Source: Sphingobium sp. EP60837 (GTDB lineage Bacteria > Pseudomonadota > Alphaproteobacteria > Sphingomonadales > Sphingomonadaceae). From it: a DNA stretch of 64,000 nucleotides. The DNA lies in assembly GCF_001658005.1 (NCBI RefSeq), contig NZ_CP015987.1, positions 550,001 through 614,000 of the forward strand, written 5' to 3'. The notes under the pieces are model-generated. The model saw only the letters and a list, made by a program, of their open reading frames with translations, was not told the DNA's origin and searched no databases. Position 1 is the first letter of the stretch, and each line of letters opens with the position of its first letter. Position numbers and translations under genes: made by a program. This document shows positions 34,183-44,095 of this stretch, piece by piece.

Positions 34183-35964
34183 ATGGGCTTGCTGGGGGCA
34201 GGGGCAATCACTTTCACGAAGCGCGCGCGGTTGGCGTTGGCTTTGACGGCGGTCGTGCCGGTGGCGGCAATGTCGCAGGTCGCGCCGCGCGCGCCGACGC
34301 GCGAGGAACTGTCACCGGCCGAGCGGCAAGGGGACGTCGCGCCGCAGGGAAGCCGACTGACGGTCGAAGGCGGGGTTGAACGTGCGCCTTGTTCGCTCGC
34401 CGATCCGCGCTTTGCCAATGTGACGGTGAACTTCGCCGCTGTGCAGTTTGACGGGCTGCGCGGAGTAGAGCCCGACGTGTTGAAGGACAGCTGGATCGAT
34501 CTGGCTGGCAGCGACGTGCCGATCGCCAGCCTGTGCGAAGTGCGGGATCGCGCGGCGACGGCGCTGCGCCAGATGGGCTATCTCGCCGCGGTGCAGGTGC
34601 CCCCCCAGCGGATCGAAAAGGGCGGCACGATCCGCTTCGACATATTGATGGCGCGGCTCGTTGCGATCGAGGTGCGCGGCGACGCAGGCAATAGCGAGCG
34701 GCTGATCGCGGCGCATATGGAGGCGCTGAAAGGACAGCCGCTGTTCAACGTGCATGAGGCGGAACGGCATTTGCTGCTGGCGCGCGACCTGCCCGGCTAT
34801 GACGTGCGGTTGGCGCTGCGCCCGGCGGGAACTGCGCCCGGCGAGGTGGTGGGTGAGGTCACGGTCGTGCGCCGCCGGGTGGAAATGGACGTCAATGTCC
34901 AGAATTTTGGTAGCAGGGCGGTAGGGCGCTTTGGCGGGCTGGCGCGGGTGCGCTTCAATGACCTGACGGGCATGGGCGACAGCACGGTACTGAGCCTCTT
35001 CAACACCGCGCAGCCTGACGAACAGACGGTGCTGCAGGCGGGGCATAGCATGGCGCTGGGCGGCGACGGGCTGCGCCTGTCGGGGGACTTTACCTACGCC
35101 TGGACCAGGCCGGACATTGACGGGTTGGACCTGTCATCAAAGACGATGATCGCGACCGCGGCGCTGTCCTACCCGCTGGTGCGGCGACAGGTGCATACAC
35201 TGCTGGCGAGCGGTGGGCTGGATGTGATCGACCAGGATCTTCGGATCGGCTCTGCGCCTTTGTCGCGCGATCGGCTGCGGGTGCTGTTCCTGCGGCTGGA
35301 GGGCGAGATGATCGATCCTGATAGTCTGATCAGCACGGCGGGCTATTCTGGGATCGAGCCGAAATGGCGGATGGGCGGCAATCTGGAACTGCGTCATGGC
35401 CTGGCGGGACTGGGGGCGAGTGAGGATTGCGGCAACGCGGCGACCTGCGTGCCGACGAGCCAGTTAGGCGGCGACGCGTCCGCCCTGGTCGTGCGAGCGG
35501 GGGTTCAGGCAGAGTATCGCCCGGCGCCGGCCCTGACCTTCGCATTGGCGCCGCGGGCGCAATATAGTCCGGATCAACTGCTGTCCTATGAGCAGATGAG
35601 CGCGGGCAACTATACGGTCGGGCGCGGTTATGATCCAGGCGCGTTGACTGGGGATAGCGGCGTGGGGGTCGCGGCGGAACTGCGCTATGGGCGGATCACG
35701 CCCAAGGGCCCGGGCGCGATCGCGTTGCAGCCTTTCCTCTTTTTCGATGCGGCGTGGGTTTGGCACCAGGGCAGCAGCTTTGCCGGGCTTGATCCGCAGA
35801 AGCTCTATTCAGTGGGCGGCGGGGTGCGGGCGACGTGGGACAATCATGCGCGGATCGACCTGACGCTGGCGACGCCGTTGCGGAAGGCGGCGTTCCAGAC
35901 GGAGCGGGGCGATACGCGGTTGCTGATGTCGGTGACGACGCGCATTCTGCCGTGGGGGCGGTGA
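34183..35964 (+). CDS. Two-partner secretion transporter (ShlB/FhaC/HecB family)
   Basis: A 593-aa outer-membrane TpsB. After a signal-like N-terminus (LALALTAVVPVAAMSQVAP) come two POTRA modules (about 80-240; VTVNFAAVQFDGLRGVEPDV, then TIRFDILMARLVAIEVRGDA) and the beta-barrel with VQNFGSRAVGRFGGLARVRF and GNYTVGRGYDPGALTGDSGV, the conserved VRGY-type loop. It should export the 2148-aa exoprotein whose ATG is 4 bases downstream. A second, unlinked TpsB is encoded at 7873. Confidence 0.93.
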   Translation: MGLLGAGAITFTKRARLALALTAVVPVAAMSQVAPRAPTREELSPAERQGDVAPQGSRLTVEGGVERAPCSLADPRFANVTVNFAAVQFDGLRGVEPDVLKDSWIDLAGSDVPIASLCEVRDRAATALRQMGYLAAVQVPPQRIEKGGTIRFDILMARLVAIEVRGDAGNSERLIAAHMEALKGQPLFNVHEAERHLLLARDLPGYDVRLALRPAGTAPGEVVGEVTVVRRRVEMDVNVQNFGSRAVGRFGGLARVRFNDLTGMGDSTVLSLFNTAQPDEQTVLQAGHSMALGGDGLRLSGDFTYAWTRPDIDGLDLSSKTMIATAALSYPLVRRQVHTLLASGGLDVIDQDLRIGSAPLSRDRLRVLFLRLEGEMIDPDSLISTAGYSGIEPKWRMGGNLELRHGLAGLGASEDCGNAATCVPTSQLGGDASALVVRAGVQAEYRPAPALTFALAPRAQYSPDQLLSYEQMSAGNYTVGRGYDPGALTGDSGVGVAAELRYGRITPKGPGAIALQPFLFFDAAWVWHQGSSFAGLDPQKLYSVGGGVRATWDNHARIDLTLATPLRKAAFQTERGDTRLLMSVTTRILPWGR

Positions 35965-35968
35965 AGTC

Positions 35969-38900
35969 ATGAACGAAATAGCGAGAAAAACGCGATTCAC
36001 GCTGCACTATCGTTACGTAAGTGTAATGGCTTTGGCGGTGGCTTGCTGCATGCCGTCGGTGTGGGGGCAGACAGGCTTTCAGGGCACTCCAACTGTGCAA
36101 GGGTTGGCGAATCCGGACCTTACGACGCCGGGGACCGTGGTGTTGCGCGATGCGGAGACCGTGATCAACTGGATCCCCAACGACACTTCGGGAACGGGAG
36201 TGATCGATTTCCTTCCGGCGGGGCAGACGCAGAAGTTCACGAACGAGGTTTCCGGCGTCAATGACTTCACGGTGCTGAACCGCATCCTGCCGGTGGACGG
36301 CAGCGGCATTTCCGTGTCGCGGGTGGTCGCGCTGAACGGGACGGTGCAGAGCGAGATCAACGGCGCTACGGGCGGCAAGGTCTGGTTCTATGCGCCCGGC
36401 GGTATCGTCGCGGGGGCGAGCAGCATTTTCAACGTCGGGTCGCTGCTGTTGACCAGTAACGACATCGACATGACCGGCGGCCTTTACGGCAGCGGCGGTG
36501 AGATCCGGTTCCGGGGGACTGCCGATGTCCTGACATCGGTGGAAGTGCGCAGCGGGGCGCAGATCAGCGCATTGTCTGGCGGCAGCTATGTCGCGCTGGT
36601 CGCGCCGCGGGTGGTGCAGGCGGGGACGGTGCAGGTCAATGGATCGGCCGCCTATGTTGCCGCTGAAGCGGCGGACATCACTATTAATGGCGGGCTGTTC
36701 GATATCAGCATCAGCGCGGGGACGACCGACGCTAATGGTGTGGTGCATACGGGAACGACCGAGCGGCCCGGCGCGACTGTCACGGATGCCCAGCATGTCT
36801 TCATGGTGGCGGTGCCCAAGAATAATGCGCTGACCATGCTGCTGTCGGGCAATGTCGGTTATGACGCAGCGAACAGCGCGGTGCAGACTAACAGCGGCGT
36901 GGTGCTGTCGGCGGGTTATGATGTGAGCGGCGGCGCCGTGGGCGTGCGCAATGCCACTGCCACCGGCGAGGCGAATATCGCCATCGGCAGCGGGACTTGG
37001 CAGCCCGATGTGAATGGGCAGGCGACAGGCGGCATCACGGTCCAGCCTGGCGCGGGCGCGGCGGGCTTTGCGGCCCTCAACCTGACGGCGGAAGGCGCGA
37101 TCGCTGTGCAGGCGGGCGTCGGTGGAACGGTCAGCGCATCTGGCAATATCGATTTGAAAGCGGCCGAGGCGGTAACGCTGCGCGCCGATCAGGGCGGCAG
37201 CATCAGCGTCGGCGGCAATTTGAATCTTTCCGCTGGAATGGCGGGCGCCGGCGGCAAGATCGACGTGTTGACCTATGGCGGCAGCGCGACGGCGGCTGGC
37301 AATGGGCAGATCAGCGTTACCGGATCGATGGTCCTGGATGCGAGCGCAACCGGCCTGGGCAGCGCCAATGCGCCGTTGCTGGCGGGCGGGGACGCGACCG
37401 GGGGCGAGATCAACGTCATCGCTAATGGCGGCTCGATCAGCGCGGCGAACCTTTCTGCCTATGCCGATGCGATCGGCGGGCTGGGCAGTGACAGTTCGGG
37501 CAATGCGACGGGCGGCTCCATCACCGTGTCGGCGCGAACCGCTGCTGGACCGAGCGCAGCGCTGGCGGGGACGATTGGTTTCGGCAGCATGTCGCTGAGT
37601 GCGTCGGCGGGGGTCGCCTTTTCGCCGCAGCCTGTCGCAGGCGGCAACGCCAATGGCGGAACGATCAACGTGTCGGCTGCTGGCGGCAGCGTCACGACCG
37701 GCTATATCGATCCAGCTGCTGATGGCGTAGGCGGCGATGCGACTGGCATAGGGGGAACAGGCAGCGGCGGCAGCATCACTCTGTCGGCGACCGCGCTAAA
37801 CGGATTGCGTGGCAGTTTCGCCGCCGATTGCACCTTATCTTGCAGCGTAACCGCCGATGGCCGGGGCGGCTATGGCCAGAATGGGGCGAATGCGGCAGGC
37901 GGGTCTATCCTGCTCTACGCTGCCGACGCGGATTTCGCGATGGACGGCCAACTGTATTTGCAGGCGAACGGCATTGGTGGCGGCACCGAGTTCTATGATG
38001 GCGTAGCGGGTCGAGGCGGTGACGGGCTGGGCGGCGCGATTGCCATTGAAAGTCGGGCCGGTGCAGCGGGCAGCGCCGATATGCGCTTTGGCACTATCTT
38101 CGCTTCCGCCGACGGCGCGTCCACAGAAGCGTCTTTCGGGTTTCGGGCGCTGAGTTCGGGAAATCTTTCGACGCTGAGTCTCGGGGGATCGGCCTTCAAT
38201 GAAGGCGATGGCGGGACCGGCACTGGCGGATCGGTAAATTTCCTGGTGGCGGGCGGCAGCATGACGGCGGCAAGCCTGTTGGGCGCCGCTGATGGTCGGG
38301 GTGGCGCTTCGTCCATCAATTGCCCGAGCTGCGGCGACGGCGTGACGCCGTTTCAGGCAGGCAGCGGCCAAGGGGGCACCGCGCAGTTTTTGATCACCGG
38401 CGGCAGCGCCACCATCGCGTCGTTGACGTTGGCGGCAGGCGGCATCGGCGGCGCGGGTGCGGCGGCGAGCGCGCCGGATGAGGTGTCCAGCATTGCGGGA
38501 CGCGGCACGGGCGGCACGGCGCAGCTGGAATCGCGCGGCGGCGTGCTGAACGCCGATGGGATCAGCATCGAGGCGAACGGCGCGGGCGGCGGCAGCGATT
38601 ATTATTCCTATTATTCCTACAGCGGCCCGAATGGCGCGGATGGCGGCGCAGGGATTGGGGGCACTGCCCGGCTGCTGATGGATGTGGGCGGGACTGGCCA
38701 GATCATCGTCAGCGAGGATGTCAGCATCAGGGCGCAGGGATTCGGCGGCGAGGGCGGCGTCGCCGGATCGGACGGGTCGGGCGGTTTTTACACAGCCGGT
38801 GCGGGCGGCAACGGCACAGGCGGCACCGCCGAGTTGACGCTGGCAAGCGGCGCGCTGACCACGCCGTCGCTGCTGGTGTCGGCGGCAGGTGCGGGCGGTA

Positions 38901-41900
38901 AGGGCGGCGACAATGACAGCGATGGGCCGGGCGGCGCTGCTGGCAATGGTATCGGCGGAACGGCGCGGGTCGCCTATTTGAGCGAAGGCCATGCCATCGG
39001 CGCGTTGACGGTGTCAGCGGATGGCGAAGGCGGCTTGGCCGGCATCAATGGCTATTATGACAGCTACTACGACATCTATACCTACGGCTCGGGCCAAGGC
39101 GGCGCGGGCGGTGCGGGGCAGGGCGGCCTTGCTGACCTGCTGATCGATGTCGATCCGAGCTTCGTGAGCCTGATCGTCAGCGCGGACGGATTTGGCAGCG
39201 TGGGCGCGGTCAGTGGAACGGGTGGCGCAGGCGGCGTCGGCACGGGCGGCGTCGCGGCGCTCAACATCGGCTTTGGCGCGACCAGCGTCAGCGGCGAACT
39301 GCGCGTGTCGGCCTCCGGCTTTGGCGGAGCGGGCGGCGCTGGCACGATCGGCGCTGGCGGGCGCGGCGGCGATGCGTTCGGCGGCAGCGCGACGCTGGGG
39401 CTGACCGGAGCCTCCACCTCGCTCGACGCGGGTGACATTGGGGTGCTTGCACAGGCGCTGGGCGGAATGGGTGGCGCAGCGGGGCTACAGAGTGGCCTTG
39501 GCCTGGCGGGCGCGGACGGCGGCGACGCAACGGGCGGCACGGCGCTGTTCGCGGTGAATGCGGGGGCGAGCGCCATCACCGGCGCGCTACTGACATTGAG
39601 CGGGGATGCGACCGGCGGCGCGGGATCGGCCGGACAGGACGGACCGGCCGGAGGCGCTGGCGGCAGTGGCGGGCAGGCGATCGGCGGGGCCGCGACGCTG
39701 CGCATCGACGGCGGGCGCTTGCGGGTGAACAGCAGCTTTTCGACGCTGCCCCCCTACAGCATCACGGCGGTGGGCAAGGGCGGCTCTGGTGCGAATGGCG
39801 GTGCGTCGATTTCGACAGGTGCCGCCGGTGCGGGCGGAAACGGCGGTTCGGGCGCGGGCGGCATCGCTTCGTTCGAGGCGAGCGATGCCGACTTCGTGCT
39901 GGGCGACCTTTCCATCATCGCCAGTGGCACGGCGGGACTGGGCGGCGCGGGCGGCGCGGACGGTCTGACGAGCGGGGGAACGGCGCGGCTGACCCATGGC
40001 GGCGGCGTGGTGCTGGGCGCGGGCGCGCAACGGTTTCTGGCGTCGCTGTCCATGACGGCGAATGGCATTGCGGGCGGGCGGATCAGCTTTGCCGACAGCA
40101 CGAGCGCGGCGGGCGGGGGCCTTCATGTCGCCGGGCCGATGACGCTGAGCGCGAGCGGAACGGTGGTTCCAGGCTTTACCGGCATCAGCTTCGCCGCTTC
40201 GGGCAACCCGGTGACCGTCGGCGGGACTGCCGACTTCATGACGCAGGGGCCGCTGGGCTTCGCCTTTGACGGCGGCGGCGCGCTGGCGGTGGCGGGCGCG
40301 CTGACGGGTTATTCCGGCATGGGCATCACGATCAGCCATGGCGCGCGACCGGCAGGGCTGGACAGCCTGTCTGCGGACAGCATCCTGCTGACCACGCCGG
40401 GCGGCATCAGTGTTGTGGGTGGGGCGCTGCGATCCGCGGCTTTGCTGACGATGCTGGCGGGAGGCGGCGATATTGCGCTGTCGGGCGGCAGCGCGCTGTC
40501 GGCGGGCGGCGATTTGCGGCTGTTCGCGCAAGGCAGCGTCGATGGCGCGGGCGGGGCGGTGAGCGCTGGCGGCCGGGCGGCGATCGGGCTTGGCGGGGCG
40601 GGCGCTATACGGCTCGCCAGCCTGTCGTCGGGCGGACTGCTCGACATGGCCGATGCGAGCGGCGCTGCGCTGGGCGGGACGGGCATCGCGATCGGCGGCG
40701 ACTTTGCCGTCAGCGGCGCGCTGACCATCGGCGCGGGCAGCGGGACCCTGTCAGCGGCCAGCATCGGCATCGGAACGCTGAATGCGGGGAGCCAGACGCT
40801 GACTGCGCCGGGCGGCGTGCAGATCGGCAGCGCGGTGATGGGCGGCAACCTGATCGTCAATGGCAGCTTGCAATTGGGCGGCGCGGATATTGGCGGCCTG
40901 TTGCAGCAGCGCGGGGCGGTGGCGGCCTTTGGCGGGACCGTTGCGGCCGGGTCGATCGACGTGGATGCGGGGAGCATCAGTGCCAATGGGCTGAATGCGC
41001 GAACGGGCGATCTGTTGTTGCGATCCGTAGCCGGGCTCAGCGTCGGTGACGCGCAGGCGGCGGGGAATGTCCTTCTGACGTCCAGCGCGGGTGGCCTGAC
41101 CATCGGCAATGCGATGGCCGGGGGGGCGCTGACGCTTGGCGGGATCGGGATCAGCGCGCAGCGGCTGGGTTCGGGCGGCGCGGCGCTGCTGGATGGGGGC
41201 GCGGGTGACCTGCTGGTCGGCGATATCGTCGCGCAGGGGCCGATTTCCGCCTTTGGCCGCAACATCAGCCTGGGGTCGAGCGGCGCGGTGACGATCGCCG
41301 ATGCGCTGGCGAGCGGCAATGTGCTGCTGAACGCGGCGGGCGTGGCGACGGTGGCGGGCCAGATCAGCGGGCAGGCGGTGACGATCGGGTCGAGCGATAT
41401 CGTCATCGGCGCGAACGGGCGGGTCGATGCGGCGGGGCTGCTGCGTTTCACCGCGCTGGGCGGCGCGGCGATCGGCGGCGGCGATGCGACGGCGGGCTAC
41501 AGCCTGTCGGCGGCGGAGTTGGGCCGGGTATCGGCAGGCGATATCGCAATCGATGCGGCGGGCGACGTCATTGTCCGCGACCTAACGATCGGCAGCGGCG
41601 TGCTAGCAAGCGGCGGTGTGCTGAGCATTACTTCGCCGGGGTTGTTGCGCGTGCAGGGCGCGGTGGCGCTGACCGGGCGCAGCGGGCAGGGCGGGCTGGC
41701 GCTGTCGGCTGGCCAGGCGGTGCAGGTGATCGCAGGACAGGGATCGATCGACATCAGCGACAGTAATGGCGGGCTGGGCGGGGTGTTGAGCATCGGCGCG
41801 CCGTCCATCTATGCCGCGACGCTGGCCGCGATCGCTGACGTTGAGGCGGCGGGATCGCTGGGCGCGCGTGAGTTGCGGCTGGCGCAGAATGACGGGCTGG

Positions 41901-42415
41901 CGCTGGACGCGGGGATGTTGCGGGCGGGGGCGATCCGGCTGCAGGCGAGCGATGGCGTCTATATCCAGAATAGCGGGCTTTCGAACGACTTTGCGGCGCG
42001 GCGCGGCTTTACCGCCAACAGCCTGACCATCATCGCCGGAAGCGGGCGGCCGCAGATCGCGATCAACGGGCGGCTGGCGACAAGCGCCGGGCTGTTTGCC
42101 ACGGGGCTGGACACGATCCCGCTGGTGGCGATCGACGGGCGCTATGCCGCGGGGTCGAAGATCAACGGCTGCTTCATCGGGAATGGCGCGTCCTGCACCG
42201 GGATCAGCGTCGATAGCCGGGACACGATCGATGGGTTGCTGGGCCCGGCGGTGTCGGTGACGCGGATCTTCCCGCTGACGCTGATCCAGCTGCGCGATGT
42301 GGTGACGCAGGGCTTTCCGCCGCTGATCGACGAGCCGGTGACGGGCGCGGGCAATGAGGATCTTTGGGACCGGCCGTGCGGCGGTCCCGGGGAGGAAGCC
42401 TGCGCGGCGCAATAA
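35969..42415 (+). CDS. Large filamentous-hemagglutinin-like exoprotein (TpsA)
   Basis: A 2148-aa secreted protein. Signal peptide at about 12-34 (VSVMALAVACCMPSVWGQ). The N-terminal TPS secretion domain spans about 35-290: INWIPNDTSGTGVIDFLPAG, VLNRILPVDGSGISV, and SIFNVGSLLLTSNDI. Then come long beta-helix-type repeats; from about 740 to 1340 they are Gly/Ala-rich with the pattern GGxGxGGTAxL alternating with short strands (LxVSAxGxGG). The C-terminus has two cysteines eight residues apart (CFIGNGASC) and a last pair (CGGPGEEAC). It is probably a cell-surface or released fibre or adhesin. The overall G+C and Gly codon load is high. Confidence 0.92.
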   Translation: MNEIARKTRFTLHYRYVSVMALAVACCMPSVWGQTGFQGTPTVQGLANPDLTTPGTVVLRDAETVINWIPNDTSGTGVIDFLPAGQTQKFTNEVSGVNDFTVLNRILPVDGSGISVSRVVALNGTVQSEINGATGGKVWFYAPGGIVAGASSIFNVGSLLLTSNDIDMTGGLYGSGGEIRFRGTADVLTSVEVRSGAQISALSGGSYVALVAPRVVQAGTVQVNGSAAYVAAEAADITINGGLFDISISAGTTDANGVVHTGTTERPGATVTDAQHVFMVAVPKNNALTMLLSGNVGYDAANSAVQTNSGVVLSAGYDVSGGAVGVRNATATGEANIAIGSGTWQPDVNGQATGGITVQPGAGAAGFAALNLTAEGAIAVQAGVGGTVSASGNIDLKAAEAVTLRADQGGSISVGGNLNLSAGMAGAGGKIDVLTYGGSATAAGNGQISVTGSMVLDASATGLGSANAPLLAGGDATGGEINVIANGGSISAANLSAYADAIGGLGSDSSGNATGGSITVSARTAAGPSAALAGTIGFGSMSLSASAGVAFSPQPVAGGNANGGTINVSAAGGSVTTGYIDPAADGVGGDATGIGGTGSGGSITLSATALNGLRGSFAADCTLSCSVTADGRGGYGQNGANAAGGSILLYAADADFAMDGQLYLQANGIGGGTEFYDGVAGRGGDGLGGAIAIESRAGAAGSADMRFGTIFASADGASTEASFGFRALSSGNLSTLSLGGSAFNEGDGGTGTGGSVNFLVAGGSMTAASLLGAADGRGGASSINCPSCGDGVTPFQAGSGQGGTAQFLITGGSATIASLTLAAGGIGGAGAAASAPDEVSSIAGRGTGGTAQLESRGGVLNADGISIEANGAGGGSDYYSYYSYSGPNGADGGAGIGGTARLLMDVGGTGQIIVSEDVSIRAQGFGGEGGVAGSDGSGGFYTAGAGGNGTGGTAELTLASGALTTPSLLVSAAGAGGKGGDNDSDGPGGAAGNGIGGTARVAYLSEGHAIGALTVSADGEGGLAGINGYYDSYYDIYTYGSGQGGAGGAGQGGLADLLIDVDPSFVSLIVSADGFGSVGAVSGTGGAGGVGTGGVAALNIGFGATSVSGELRVSASGFGGAGGAGTIGAGGRGGDAFGGSATLGLTGASTSLDAGDIGVLAQALGGMGGAAGLQSGLGLAGADGGDATGGTALFAVNAGASAITGALLTLSGDATGGAGSAGQDGPAGGAGGSGGQAIGGAATLRIDGGRLRVNSSFSTLPPYSITAVGKGGSGANGGASISTGAAGAGGNGGSGAGGIASFEASDADFVLGDLSIIASGTAGLGGAGGADGLTSGGTARLTHGGGVVLGAGAQRFLASLSMTANGIAGGRISFADSTSAAGGGLHVAGPMTLSASGTVVPGFTGISFAASGNPVTVGGTADFMTQGPLGFAFDGGGALAVAGALTGYSGMGITISHGARPAGLDSLSADSILLTTPGGISVVGGALRSAALLTMLAGGGDIALSGGSALSAGGDLRLFAQGSVDGAGGAVSAGGRAAIGLGGAGAIRLASLSSGGLLDMADASGAALGGTGIAIGGDFAVSGALTIGAGSGTLSAASIGIGTLNAGSQTLTAPGGVQIGSAVMGGNLIVNGSLQLGGADIGGLLQQRGAVAAFGGTVAAGSIDVDAGSISANGLNARTGDLLLRSVAGLSVGDAQAAGNVLLTSSAGGLTIGNAMAGGALTLGGIGISAQRLGSGGAALLDGGAGDLLVGDIVAQGPISAFGRNISLGSSGAVTIADALASGNVLLNAAGVATVAGQISGQAVTIGSSDIVIGANGRVDAAGLLRFTALGGAAIGGGDATAGYSLSAAELGRVSAGDIAIDAAGDVIVRDLTIGSGVLASGGVLSITSPGLLRVQGAVALTGRSGQGGLALSAGQAVQVIAGQGSIDISDSNGGLGGVLSIGAPSIYAATLAAIADVEAAGSLGARELRLAQNDGLALDAGMLRAGAIRLQASDGVYIQNSGLSNDFAARRGFTANSLTIIAGSGRPQIAINGRLATSAGLFATGLDTIPLVAIDGRYAAGSKINGCFIGNGASCTGISVDSRDTIDGLLGPAVSVTRIFPLTLIQLRDVVTQGFPPLIDEPVTGAGNEDLWDRPCGGPGEEACAAQ

Positions 42416-42491
42416 GCGGAAAAAGGGGCAGAAACGGATTGAAAGGGCGCGGCGGACGCGGCAAGAGCGTCGCGCGCAGGGGGGCGTGTAG

Positions 42492-43883
42492 ATGGGGGAC
42501 GTAACAGGCGACAGGATGGGCAAGCGGGCGGCCGGCGTGATGCTGGCGGCGGCGATGCTGCTCGTGCTGTTGCTGCTGGGCGGCCTGTCGGAAAGCGGCC
42601 TGCGCGCGGCGGATGCGTCTGGAGGGCGCGGGTTCGTGGGCGTCGCTTCCTGCGCGGGATCGACTTGTCACGGCCGGATGGAAGGCGACGGCAAGGTCGT
42701 GCGCCAGGACGAGCTGATGCGCTGGCAGGAGCCTTCAACGCCCGGCGGCGCACATAGCCGCGCCTTTGCGGTGCTTGGTGGCGCGCGGGGGCGACAGATC
42801 GCGGCGACGCTGGGGCTGGGCGATCCCACGGCAGCGCCCGCGTGCCTGGGGTGCCATTCTACTCCGGCGGCGGCGCGGGGCTCGCGTTTTCTGGCGAGCG
42901 ACGGCGTGGGGTGCGAGGCATGCCATGGCGCGGCGGGTGGCTGGATTGCGGGCCACTATGCGGTGGGGGCGAGCCATGCGGGAAATATTGCGGCGGGGAT
43001 GATACCGCTGGAGAAGCCGCAGGCGCGCGCCTGGGTCTGTCTGGATTGCCATTTCGGCAGCCATCGGGCGGGGCAGTTCGTGGACCATCGGATGATGGCG
43101 GCGGGGCATCCGCGCGTTTCGTTCGAGCTGGACCTTTTTTCCTCGATGCAGGCGCATCATGACGAGGATGCGGACTATGCGCGGCGCAAGGGGCGGACGG
43201 ACAGCCTGAAATTCTGGGCGGTGGGGCAGGCGATGGCGGTGGAACGCGCGCTGACGCTTTACGCATCGTCGAAGGGGAGCGAGGGCGCTTTCCCGGAATT
43301 CTACTTCTTCGATTGCCAGAGCTGCCATCGCCGCATCTATGACCAAGCGGAGCGGAGCAAGACGTGGGAGGCGAACCCCGGACGCCCGATCCCGGCGGGG
43401 ATGCCGCCCTTCAATGACGAGAATATGATCCTGCTGTCGGCGGCTGCGCGGGTGGCCGCGCCGGGCCTGGAGGGGCGGTTCGATGCGGACAGCCGCGCCT
43501 TCCATGCGGCGATCGCGACGGATCGGCGGGCGGCGGTGGCGGCTGCGGGCAAGCTGGCGGCGAGCGCGCGGGCGCTGGGCGACGCTTTTGCGGGCGGGGG
43601 CATGAAAGGCGACATGGCCTTCGCCATCGTGCAGCAGATTGCGGGCGGAGCGATTGCCCCCCGCTTCACCGATTATGAAGGATCGGTGCAGGCGGTGATG
43701 GCGGTCGACACGCTGCTTAACAGCATGGTGAAGTCGGGCCAGGTGACCGTCGGCGCGGCGGCGGGCATCCGGTCGGACGTCAATCGCGCCTATGCGGCGG
43801 TGAAGGAACCGAACGGCTACCAACCCGCCGCTTTCCGGTCGGCGCTGGGCAGCGCCGCGCGCAGCATTGGATCGTTGCGGTGA
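42492..43883 (+). CDS. Secreted multiheme c-type cytochrome (c554-like)
   Basis: A 463-aa protein with a membrane/signal segment at about 16-35 (MLAAAMLLVLLLLGGL). Heme motifs are CLGCH, CEACH, CLDCH and CQSCH, plus CAGSTCH, a CX4CH spacing, at 54-60; this may be a fifth, unusual site. The layout resembles cytochrome c554-type domains. The C-terminal 160 residues have no heme motifs and are helical. It lies 76 bases after the exoprotein on the same strand, so heme protein and exoprotein are probably made together. Confidence 0.9.
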   Translation: MGDVTGDRMGKRAAGVMLAAAMLLVLLLLGGLSESGLRAADASGGRGFVGVASCAGSTCHGRMEGDGKVVRQDELMRWQEPSTPGGAHSRAFAVLGGARGRQIAATLGLGDPTAAPACLGCHSTPAAARGSRFLASDGVGCEACHGAAGGWIAGHYAVGASHAGNIAAGMIPLEKPQARAWVCLDCHFGSHRAGQFVDHRMMAAGHPRVSFELDLFSSMQAHHDEDADYARRKGRTDSLKFWAVGQAMAVERALTLYASSKGSEGAFPEFYFFDCQSCHRRIYDQAERSKTWEANPGRPIPAGMPPFNDENMILLSAAARVAAPGLEGRFDADSRAFHAAIATDRRAAVAAAGKLAASARALGDAFAGGGMKGDMAFAIVQQIAGGAIAPRFTDYEGSVQAVMAVDTLLNSMVKSGQVTVGAAAGIRSDVNRAYAAVKEPNGYQPAAFRSALGSAARSIGSLR

Positions 43884-44095
43884 GGGCTGAGCGGCATGGG
43901 TTGGTCAGGCTGCTGACGGGCGCTGGCGCAGATCATGTGGTCCTGCGCCCGAAAGTGCGGGATGGCGTCGCCATCTGCGCGGCGGCGAAGGTTCGGCCCG
44001 ACTTCCGCGGTCATAACGCAGCAGATCGGGGAGCCGGGCGGCAACCCGGTGGGGTTTCGGGTAGCGCGCTTCGCGGCGCTGGGGTTCTACGATGA
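43880..44095 (+). CDS. Possible small coupled ORF
   Basis: A GTG at 43880 overlaps the stop of the cytochrome gene (GTGA) and its own TGA overlaps the next ATG (ATGA), giving a 71-aa basic product (RAERHGLVRLLTGAGADHVV). The double 4-base overlap is the argument for it. The sequence is not recognisable, has no clear ribosome site and may be chance in GC-rich DNA. Confidence 0.3.
   Translation: MRAERHGLVRLLTGAGADHVVLRPKVRDGVAICAAAKVRPDFRGHNAADRGAGRQPGGVSGSALRGAGVLR

Noticed and set aside
38400..40100. Regular DNA repeats that might be a CRISPR array
   Set aside because: The repeats are imperfect, in frame and encode Gly-rich modules; there are no constant repeats with unique spacers.
37835..42523. 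Several long antisense frames under the exoprotein gene
   Set aside because: They are Pro/Ala/Arg-rich shadows of Gly-rich coding repeats.
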